A DNA stretch of 64,000 nt. It comes from Protula sp. h YS-2021 (lineage: Eukaryota > Annelida > Polychaeta > Sabellida > Serpulidae). Under the pieces are notes generated by a model. That model searched no databases and was not told the origin of the DNA. It was given only the letters and a program-made list of their open reading frames with translations. Shown piece after piece: positions 15,262 to 24,437 of this stretch (position 1 is the first letter of the stretch; every line of letters begins with the position of its first letter). The stretch is from NCBI GenBank assembly GCA_949752745.1, contig OX457029.1:43138500-43202499 (forward strand), read 5' to 3'. The translations under genes and the position numbers were made by a program.

Positions 15262-16113
15262 TTTCTAGTGATAACGTTAATCTGGTATATTTTGACCTTG
15301 AAACCACGTCGTTAGAAAAATGTTGTGGCATCATACAATTGTCGGCTGTATACAATACCGTCACTTTCAATCGGTATATTTTGCCCGTAAAACACATCTC
15401 AAAAAGAGCTTCAGATTTCATATTCATAACATGTGAAAATGAAAAAATGTTCTACAAAGGTAGAGAAGTTGAATCCATTTCTATCTCGGAGTGTATTAAA
15501 GAATTCATAAATTGGTGGGAAAATACAACACAGGGACATGTGATTCTTGTCGGACATAACAGTAAGGTATTTGATGCCCCTCGGTTAGTTAACCATGTAG
15601 TTGGTTGTGGGTTGATACAGGAATTTATGAAGACTGTTTTAGGGTTTTCCGATACTCTGCTTATGTTTAAGAATTCAAAACATTTACACAGGTTAGTTTA
15701 GTTGAGAATATTTTGAAAACGCAGTATAGCGCTCACAACGCACTGGAAGACGCACTCATTCTTATGAAAGTATTCAGCAAATCAAGGCAAAACAAAGTGA
15801 TATTTTAATGCATAGCTTTGAAATCAACGCGGTAATGCAAGAAAGAAAACGGGAAAATGCTCGACTCTCCAATGAATGTTCCCTACAGACTCTCATTGAC
15901 TCGAAAATTATCGGTTCTGCAGTTGCTAAGAAAATAGCCTGTGGGGGACTAAATTTAGGACATTTGAAGTTTGCTCATGCGCGGAATGGACTGGACGGGC
16001 TGCAAGCATTGCTTGGCGAAAGAGATGAAAACGGGAGAATAAGAGTTACACAAAGTAAAAGGGTTATTAACTCAATTTGTGGATGTTTTGCCAGTTGTAA
16101 CTCTGAATCTTAA
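15262..16113 (+). pseudogene. DEDDh 3'-5' exonuclease-like domain plus C-terminal domain of the transposon protein
   Basis: DnaQ-like exonuclease fold downstream of the transposase. It shows YFDLETTS (ExoI Asp and Glu), VGHNSKVFDAPRL (ExoII Asp) and AHNALEDA (ExoIII His and Asp), the full DEDDh set. The frame is broken: it is entered by a shift near 15255-15268, stops at 15699-15701 and resumes in another frame (15705-15807, SLVENILKTQYSAHNALEDA). A third segment, about 15835-16113, holds a conserved-looking end with AKKIACGGLNLGHLKFAH and RVTQSKRV. Expected role: processing of DNA ends during transposition, or an imported accessory function; neither is shown. It most likely formed one polypeptide with the transposase. 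Confidence 0.78.
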
Positions 16114-16865
16114 GTAACCGCATCCCCATGGCCAGTACCCCCCCCCCTCCATTCACCCACCCAGCTGGTTGAAAATGTTGCTGTTTATTAAATATGCCGT
16201 CATTACCTAAAATCCCCTACACAGGTTTCATCGCACAGGTAGAGCAGTTATTAGCACGAAAAAAGAAAGTGGTGTTGTCCTGATTATTTGTTCGAATATA
16301 ATGCCCAAAATTGCGAGGGCCACTTCACAAAAATATCTGTAATTCTTTTATTAAATTGGTGACACATATATATCTTTTGCTTAAAACATTTCCCATAAAG
16401 TGATTAACAAACTGGCAAAAAATGAGAAACATTTCAATTTTGGAACTTGTTTGAATTTCATTTTTTTTGTACAAAAAGGCCGTTTTTCTTATTATTTTAT
16501 AGTAAAACACGTGACCACTTTATTGTCTTTTATTTCTCTTGACACATCGGTGACCCCCCTTTTCTTTTCCATTTTTAACTCACAATGCTAAAAGCTTTCA
16601 ACAAAAGAGTATGAGGCAAATCTCAATTTGGGAACAGATACCCGCATTTCCCTTTAATACCAGAAACTTCCAAAACTCCCGACTTATGTGCTGCATCAGT
16701 CGTGTGAAACATTCAGCATTTTATTCTACTATTTATAATAAATGTGTTTTATGATATATGCTATGTTATTGTGTATTTTTGTTGCCAATAAGACTTCATA
16801 ATTTTTCACCGTGCGCCAACTCCCTTTGCCACAATTTAGCTTTTCTAAGCTGTTGATGGGAAACA

Positions 16866-17898
16866 GGCCCTTTCCTCCCCGGTTACTTCCCCCCCCCCCC
16901 GGCCCTTCCTCCCCCCAGAAATGTTTGCTATTATTTTATTATTTATTGTGTAATATTCAAAGGGTTTTATCAAAGAGTCCCAGTTCAGTGATGATGGACT
17001 TTGAACTGGCCCCAATGCAAGCCATAGTATCAACCTACCCTGAGGCCAATTTGAAAGGATGCTTCTACCATTTGTCGCAGACTATTTATCGTAAGGTGCA
17101 ATCCGAAGGTCTATAAGAACGATTCTGCAATGACAATGAATTCTCCACAAACGTGCGTATGATTGCTGCCTTAGCCTTTGTAGCCATCGACGATGTAGCC
17201 CAGGCCTTCGAATTCTTGCAAGAGGAGTTACCAGAAGAGGCCAAACCAATTCTGGATTATTTCGAAGACCACTACATTGGTAGACCGCGTCGTCGAAATA
17301 GGAGGGATCCAACTTTTGCCCACCAAGTTTGGAATATGAGCGACAGAGCCATTGACAAACTGCCAAAAACAAACAACCACATAGAAGGTTGGCACCGCAA
17401 AATGCTTGCCGCTGTATCCGCGTACTACCCTAACTTATGGCGATTCATTGACGTGCTGCGGAAAGACCACGCACTGAATGATGTCGTCATGACTCAGCTG
17501 ATGGCCGGACACGCCGCCGAACCTCACCGACGCAAGTACACCCAATGCGAAAGCAGAATTGCAACAATAGTGCAAGACTACAACAATCGGCATGTCACAC
17601 ACTTTTTGCGCAGTATTAAATATAACCTGAAACTGTAAGACGTGAACATTATTTGATGGTGGACTGAAAGGTTCTGAACATGCACATATGGTTAGAGTGT
17701 ATGATAAGTGTAAAGGTGCCAAAATCTGTTATAAATTGTATTCAAGTTCGGATAAGTAAAAAACAAAATAAAATTTGTTTCATGTAACATCATTTCTTTT
17801 CTTACAACTGATTGCTGAAAAAATGGGGGGAAAAGGCCAGGGGGAAAGTAACGGGGAGAAGGACCGCGGGGGAAAGGGCTGGGGGAAAAGGGCCTAGG
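16866..17898 (+). mobile_element. MULE-type DNA transposon remnant with G/C-rich inverted repeats
   Basis: 16868-16917 (AGGCCCTTTCCTCCCCGG, TTACTTCCCCC, GGCCCTTCCTCCCC) is inverted at 17824-17898 (GGGGGAAAAGGCC, AAAGTAACGGGGAG, GGGGGAAAAGGGCCT). A transposase fragment lies between them. The left repeat runs almost directly into the C-terminal half of the transposase, so the element is an internal deletion derivative. No clean target duplication was found at these borders; the exact ends may lie a few bases away. Confidence 0.65.
16991..17638 (+). pseudogene. MULE transposase, C-terminal half, with a nonsense codon
   Basis: Recognised from the MULE transposase pattern: MMDFELAPMQAIVSTYPEA, GCFYHLSQTIYRKVQ, DDVAQAFEFLQ, YFEDHYIG and TNNHIEGWHRKM. 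The Asp of MMDFE and the Glu of HIEGWH would be the second and third catalytic acids; the first catalytic Asp and the N-terminal DNA-binding part are missing. A single TAA at 17114-17116 interrupts an otherwise continuous frame after VQSEGL, and the same frame resumes as ERFCNDNEFS and runs to the stop at 17636-17638. It is therefore a recent, lightly damaged but truncated copy. Confidence 0.82.
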
Positions 17899-18386
17899 CT
17901 CGTGTTTATGTACCTCAAGTAAAATATCCTGAAGTTGTGAATTAACAAAACTTGATAAGCAGCAGGCTAAATACGCATCTGATAGTGAAAGCGAAATAGC
18001 AGCCGATCGTGATAGAGGAAAATATGTGGTTCACACTTCATTTTATCAAAATCCGACACGGAAGGAAACGCAAGTTTATTTTGTTCAGTCAGCTTTTGCT
18101 GCGGTTTATATCTCAAAACATTAAAATACAGAATGGTTACTTATTGATAAAAATATATAGCATTTTCAAATTGGTATAAATCAATGGACATAACTTTTTC
18201 TGAGTAAAATTACTGATGTCAGGGTTTAGAATAGTGATAGAATATACTACAGATGTATTAACTTTCCTTTAGACTTTCATTCATCTTAATTATCAAGTTT
18301 ATTCTATGCGAAATAATAAGTCGACACTATATATATATATATATATGTGACCTTTCTAGGCTATTTTTAAGTTACACCGAAGCTAA

Positions 18387-18471
<85 letters not shown>

Positions 18472-20190
18472 ATATATATATATATAGTCAAAGATACCAA
18501 TAAAATGAAAAGAAATATAGTTCCAAAAATGTCATTGTAATTTCTAGAATTGATTTACGTAAATCTCTTTATCATTTGACGTAAGTTAAATTTATGAATA
18601 TTTTTGATTCAGTTAGACATGTGTGACATGTTAGAGAATTTTGAATAAGCTATGCTTACTGGAAATTTTCCATTTTTAAATATTTACTAGCTTTGGCATT
18701 AAAGTATGGGCCAAGGTTAAGATGATCTGTAGTTAGGATTACATAACATTTAAAGCTTAAGCCCAAAACACATCGACAAATTTTGTATACATAGATGATG
18801 GCGTTCTGAAAATTTTTGTTCTAAAATTCAGCGCATTTAACAGTAATCAAATTATGTTGTCACATCTTGTTGTTTTTCTTGTTTTGGACGCCACTTTGCA
18901 AATTCGACTTAGGTTGCTTCTCGTGGTAACACCATGTTGATTTACGAAAGTTACCTCTGAAGTTAACTGATTCTGTTAACCAGAATATCCGAAAGTAGCT
19001 TTAAAAATTTACTATGCTTAGCAAACAAAAATTCACTTAAAATTGTTTGCCTGATGGAGCTAAATCAACCGATTTTCGCTTCAAGTAGTACAGTTAACTG
19101 CATGGTAAGCTTTTTTGAATAACTGGTCTGACAGCTCTTGTCCCAGATGGCAGAGTATATCTACTCCCCAGTACATACACACTAAGGTGAATATAGAGAT
19201 TTTTGGATCAAGAAAATATGCATGGCTTAGTACTTATGCCTCTTATTCGTCATCCCTTGGATGTGTTGAAAACATATTTAATCAGATAGTTTTTGAATAC
19301 CCTTTTATGGCTATATTTGATTATTTTAATCTTTTCCAGGGAGGGTTAGTATTAATTTAATGCCATCCATGTTTGATCTTCATTACCTGCTATGCTATCA
19401 ATATTGCAGATTCTCAATCACGTATCTAATTATGGCTAAAAGTACAGTTTATACATACAATGCGATGAATTACTCTGTACATTACATAACTAAGAGGCTT
19501 ACTTCTTAACAAGGTTTGTGTTCTTTCGGTATCATTGGAACTTAGACTACAAAGTGCTAAACATAATCAGGAAAGACAGTTTGGTTTCCTTCAAATATCC
19601 TGAGGTGGTAACCAAGAAGTGCACACCTGTTGACTTAGACGACCTTGTTTTTATTTTCAAAAAAAGGGCATCATTTTTGGTGTCCCTAACTGCGAAGTTA
19701 ATTCCATTGCAATAGTGAAGTTAAGAACAAAAAAATTAACAATGCCCAGTATTGCGGTTTCTTCCTTGGTGTTTTGCTTGATTATTTATTTCGCTTTCAG
19801 TCTCTACACCTGAAAAGGTGGAAGTTTAGCTGGATTTTTGTTGATCTATGACGTACAACTATAACGTCTTCATATTAAAGCTAGACAATGAGAACATAGT
19901 ATATATTTAAGAACCTGGAAATTACTAGCTGTTTAGAGACATATGCTAATGTTTAAATTGTTTTCCTTTAGCAAGCTGTCGACAATTTTCTCGGCGGACA
20001 TCTATTTGGTATAATCCATGCCATGACCAAAAATTAACCAGCTAACTTTTGTACGTGCTTTGAAAAAGTGAAAGATTAAGTGCAGTTGATTATTCATGAT
20101 ACACACATTTTCACATACAAGTGACGTGGCATCTTTTTCATTTTATTCTACTATTTCATAGCACACTAGACTTTATTGTGTAATTTTGTT
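17899..20190. other. Gene-free region with AT microsatellite
   Basis: No exon or transposon ends are recognised apart from the (AT)n tract. Short open frames at 19.1-19.7 kb have no recognisable motif. Confidence 0.45.
18327..18488. repeat. (AT)n microsatellite in two blocks
   Basis: A short block (18327-18348) and a long block (18389-18488), separated by about 40 bp of unique sequence. Confidence 0.97.
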
Positions 20191-20194
20191 GTCA

Positions 20195-22350
20195 ATAAAG
20201 CTTATAACATGGACGTTTAACAAAAATGATCGAATGATAATAAAGAATTTAGCAAATATCATCATTTTGGAGAAGAGGAGCATAAAGTCAGTAGATCGCA
20301 CTCTATGTTTGAAATAAAATATCAGTGCCGTAGCTGTCGAAGACAACCCTAATAACGCTAACCCTGGCACGCAGTGTTAGGCTCACTGATAACTTACCTA
20401 TGAAGTAATGGAGGCTCAACGAAATCGTGATCAGGTGTGTGAATATCATCATTTCTGTAGTGAGGAGCGTCAAAGTAGTCGATGTCATTGCAATTTTTAA
20501 ATAAAATTTCGATAACGAAGTTACAAAACCAACCCTAATAACTCTAAAACTAACCCTAGTTAATCGGTGATCATTTACCATCGCAAAAGTGGCTGAGTGA
20601 CAGATAAAAATTTGGTGAATATCATTATTTCTGGCAAGACGAGACTCAAATTAGTCGCTCGTTCAGTAAGTTTAAAATAAAAAATCGATAACAAAGTTGC
20701 AAAAGCCAACCCTAATAACTCTAATCCTCACCTTAACTCATCAATGACCATAAACTCAGCAACAAAGTATTCAAGACAGCCCTGAAACTATAACGCTATC
20801 GCTACGTGAACTGAATATTTATCTATGAAGCAATGGAGGTTCAACAAAAGGGAACTATTGATAGTGACCAATTTTGAAAATAACATTACTTCTGTAAAGA
20901 GAATCACCAAATTAGTCCATATCATTTTAATTTTTAAATATAAAATCGCTAACGAAGTTGCAAAAGCCATCCTTAATAGCTCCAACCCTAACTCTAACTG
21001 ATCACTTACCATTGTAGCAATGGGCGTTCAACAAAAGTGATTGAGTGATAGTAAAGAATTTGGTAAACATTATCATTTCTGAAAACAGAAGCATCAAATT
21101 AGTCGATAGTACAATATGTTTGAAATAAAAAATCAATAACAAAGTTGTCAAAAGTCAACCCAAATAACTCTTACCCTAAGGCTAAGTGTAGTGATCATTT
21201 ACCTATGAAGCAATGGAGGTTTTGAAAAGGTCATCATTTCTGTAATAAAGAGCATCAAATTAGTCGATATCACTCTAATTTTTAGATAAAAAATCGATAA
21301 CGAAGTTGCGAAAGCCAAAACTAATAGCTCTAACCCCTGTTGTAACTGATCGTTTACCATCGTATCAATGGACGTTCAACAAAAGTTATAGGATGATAGT
21401 TGCCAAAGAGGAGCATCAAATTAGTCGATCGCACGCTATTTTTGAAATAAAAAATTGATAACAAAATTGCACAAGCCAACCCTGATAACTCTAACGCTAA
21501 ACCTAACTGAAGTGATTATTTACCATTGCAGAACTATACGTTCAAAAAACGTGACTGGGTGATAATAATTTTTTTAATTCCTAACACTAGTCTAGCAGCT
21601 GTGTTTTGTGCTACCTAAGGTTTATTCAATAGACTAGTATGAAAGCTATGCAGCAATGAATTTCCACAGTCAAGGAGGGATATGGTCATACTTTGAACGG
21701 CTTCAAAGGTAATGTATCTTCGAATGGATGAAATTTCGCGAATCTTTGCGAAGTAAACTTTTACTACTGGTTGTCGTGTACGGTCATTTTCATCTCTGCA
21801 TCAAATTGCACTCCTAGGTTCTGTACACTAGTTCGGGCTGTGATGCTTTCTCCGTTTACATCTATGCTATCAAAGTTTATCTTAGCTAATTGTTGCTTCG
21901 TTCCAAACTTATGAATTTAATTTTTTCAGAGCTCAATTTCAGTCTATTTTCGGTCATCCAACCTGATATTCTGCTTATTCCTGTCACTAATGAGTTTTTC
22001 ACTCAATCACTTCTGTTGAATAGTAAAAATAGTAAATGATCAGTTAGGGTTAAGGTTAAAGTTATTGGGGTAAGCTTTTGCAACTTTGCTTTCTATTTTT
22101 TTTTCAAACAGTGGGTGCGATCTACTTATTTGATGCTCCTCTCTCTAGACTCTAACCTAAGTGTACTGATCATTTACTTATGAAGCATTGGAGGTTCAAC
22201 AAAAGCGTCCGAGTGATAGTGACAAATTTTGAAAATATTAGTTCTATAAAGAGGAGCATCAAATTAATCAAATTGTAAAATAAAAAAGTCGATAACAATG
22301 TTGCAAAAGCCATCCCTAATAACTCTAACCCTAACCCTAACTGGTCATTT
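20195..22350. repeat. Tandem array of ~160-200 bp units in two alternating types, interrupted
   Basis: Anchor sequences related to GAGCATCAAATTAGTCGAT recur at about 20275, 20460, 20640, 20902, 21089, 21248, 21410 and 22252. One monomer type carries TATGAAGCAATGGAGGTTC (20398, 20822, 21202, 22178) and the other ACCAT(C/T)G...CAATGGACGTTC (20203, 20578, 21011, 21356, 21530). They largely alternate, giving a dimer of about 370 bp. Each unit has a CCCTAATAACTCTAACCCTAAC-like segment. An antisense non-LTR fragment separates the last unit from the rest, and 21990-22130 is an inverted partial unit. Confidence 0.85.
21575..21990 (-). pseudogene. Non-LTR retrotransposon reverse transcriptase fragment (3' part)
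   Basis: The - strand reads in shifting frames through WMTENRLKLSSEK, then NLGVQFDAEMKM, then FAKIREISSIRRY, EAVQSM, LLDCGNSLLHSF and NTAARLVLG. This is the characteristic downstream end of CR1/Jockey-type reverse transcriptases (the 'W...NRLKLN..KTE', 'LGV..D' and 'DYCNSLLYG...QNAAARL' blocks). There are stops and frameshifts, so it is a dead fragment. It sits within the tandem array. Confidence 0.75.
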
Positions 22351-23856
22351 TAAAATTTCACCCTCGGCTATCCCGTTTTTTTTTTTGTTTTTACTCTGAT
22401 GTTTTTATTTGCCTAACTAGTAACCTGGTCAGGGAATGAGAAACAAGGTTATTTATTTCTGTGCCCAAGCAGAACTTTATTTAGCTTATCGGATCAATTC
22501 TTGATCAAGAATATAAGGTGGCCTATTTAGCTGAGGTTTCTTTTGGTTTAAATAAAATGAAATTCGATAACCAGGTCACATGACTATTTATTGTTCTTTT
22601 TGTTTTAACTTTTTCCTTCACAGCAGCAGAAAATGCCTACCCGGGTAGTCACAGAGGTTTACTGTTCAATTAACTACTACTGGTAGATGCGAAAATCGTT
22701 TGATCCAGCAGTATAACGCAAACAATTTTAGGCTAAATTATGTTTGCTCAAAAGAGTAAATTTATTAATTTACGTTAGGATGTTCCGGTTGTCAACAATG
22801 CAGTTAGCGGAATCGGTTAACTGTACCGTTAAATTTTGTGAATACGGCCGCTGGAGATTTTTGTACGAACATCTTGAGGGATATCGAAGAAATTCAATGT
22901 GCCCAGCAAACATTGAGATGTTCCATGAAGCTATGGAATTCGAAACAACGTACAGCGTTTAATAGACGTCGAGTGTCCTATTCTTATCAATTTTGCGAAA
23001 AGGATGCAAGTGTATTTCGAAATAACTGCCGACGTTGTATATGTAGAATCGCCATCTGATAGTGACAATCACACCGTGGCCACACCCCCCCCCCCCACCC
23101 CCGCCACCCTCCGTCCACACTCTTGGAACATCCGCCTAAGCGGGTTATGAATGATGTCAGTAATCAAGAATGTATTTTAGAAGCAGGCGATAAAAACTTG
23201 GCGATGGCGATTCTAGATTATTGTTTTTTTTCCCGACATCTATAAAAAGTCGCTTTCTCGACGTCCACACGAGGTCACGCTGTTTCGATTCCCTATGCAA
23301 CCTTCACGCAAACTTGAACGGACGTCGGATAATCGAAGTCTATCCAACATCGGAAGATATACGTTGTTCTGACATCCATAAACAACCAAAACCACGATGT
23401 TGATCCGAGGTCGGGTGCGACTTCTGTCCAAGACTGATATAATATCGCAATGTTTACTGGGAAATTACAAACAGATTTAATTCTGCGATTTTGTCGGGAC
23501 GACTTTGCAAACTCAGATCAAAATGTTTACTGGGGAAGAAATTATATTCGCTTTACAGATTGCGTGAATATGTGCGTTTGGGTTGAAGCAGCTATAGCCT
23601 ATGGGGTTGGTGTGATTTATAATGGATTGGGGCCTGCGTGGAAAGCCTGTGAACAACTGCGTAACAAGTACAATGCGTTTCATAACTTCAGTACAAAACA
23701 TCAAACCACGTGATCCAGCCCTATATAAAAAGGAATTGAACTATATAAAAAAGGAATTAAACTTTATAAGCAGAAATTTTAGCGTTTAACTGTGGTTCCA
23801 TGCTGTTTTAGCATTTTTATGTTCCATTTATATTGGTATATTGGTATATTCTGATT
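22351..23856. other. Unassigned region downstream of the receptor gene
   Basis: Contains overlapping short open frames on both strands between 22744 and 23713, including an 87-codon frame at 23450-23713 (MFTGKLQTDLILRFCRDDF start), but none shows a family I recognise. GC content rises around 22.8-23.4 kb, and a poly-C tract lies at 23085-23096. It may be an old mobile element or the 3' UTR/flank of the - strand receptor gene. No clear polyadenylation signal for that gene was found close to its stop. Confidence 0.4.
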
Positions 23857-24437
23857 TCAACTGGTGGCAAACGTAAAGTAGGCTTTAGTGAGTGGGTGGA
23901 AAAGCAACATAGTAGTGATAAGTATCGCAGAAAGGAACAGCCAAAAGAACAGCCGATCCATGACTTCCGCTACGCGCTTCCAATCTCTGGAGTAATCCTC
24001 TTCAAGCCTTTTCTTGTCCTCTTTCCTGGGATTATCTCCTATTTCGTCCTCCAGAGAGAATCTATTGCGAAACTCTTTCGCATGGCGATGCGTTGTTCCC
24101 TTGTTGCTGTTCATCAAAAATTCGTGTTTTTGGCCCCTCGTTGCTCCTATCGTCCCGTTTAAATTGCTCAACAATCCAATCTGTGAGCCAATCACCTTGC
24201 CTAAGCTCTTGTTCGGCATCACTCTGTACTTGTTTTTGTTTTCTAGTCTTGCTTCTTCGTAGTCTTTCGCGTACTGTTCATAATGACACATACACATGAG
24301 CTTGGCTAGGAACACGAGTACAAAATGCTTGAGCCAGCCCGGTACTGGCCTGTCTGTTATGTGATGCAGGTTCAGTACAAATACTGTCAGTACCATCGAT
24401 AATGTAGTAATTGCCATAGTACACGTAAGATAGATTC
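23857..24437 (-). CDS. nAChR-like exon 8: M3, cytoplasmic loop, M4, stop
   Basis: The acceptor AG at 24439-24438 is followed by GAATC, completing the Gly codon split from the previous exon. It encodes YLTCTMAITTLSMVLTVFVL (M3), HHITDRPVPGWLKHFVL, a charged intracellular loop of about 100 residues, and M4 with RLFFWLFLSAILITTMLLF. It ends FTFATS and a TGA stop. Confidence 0.93.

Larger units (their letters stand above)
12903..16653 (+). mobile_element. Kolobok-like DNA transposon carrying transposase and exonuclease remains
   Basis: A 3751-bp element with ends AGGGAAATGCAGGTATCT (from 12903) and, complemented at the right, AGGGAAATGCGGGTATCT (to 16653). It is flanked by TTAA at 12899-12902 and 16654-16657. 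TTAA duplications with a Mutator-like DDE transposase are features of the Kolobok superfamily; piggyBac also uses TTAA but has a different transposase and CCC ends. One + strand coding region encodes a zinc-knuckle region, the DDE domain, a basic tail, a DEDDh exonuclease and a C-terminal domain. The ends are well preserved but the coding region has several frameshifts, so this copy is probably not autonomous. A 591-bp derivative lies at 29816-30406. Confidence 0.85.

Noticed and set aside
20195..22350. CRISPR-like appearance of regularly spaced repeats
   Set aside because: The sequence is a eukaryotic genome; units are contiguous, diverged tandem monomers without short identical repeats and unique spacers.
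23857..24422. + strand open frames inside receptor exon 8
   Set aside because: Shadows of a strongly supported - strand exon encoding M3, the cytoplasmic loop and M4.
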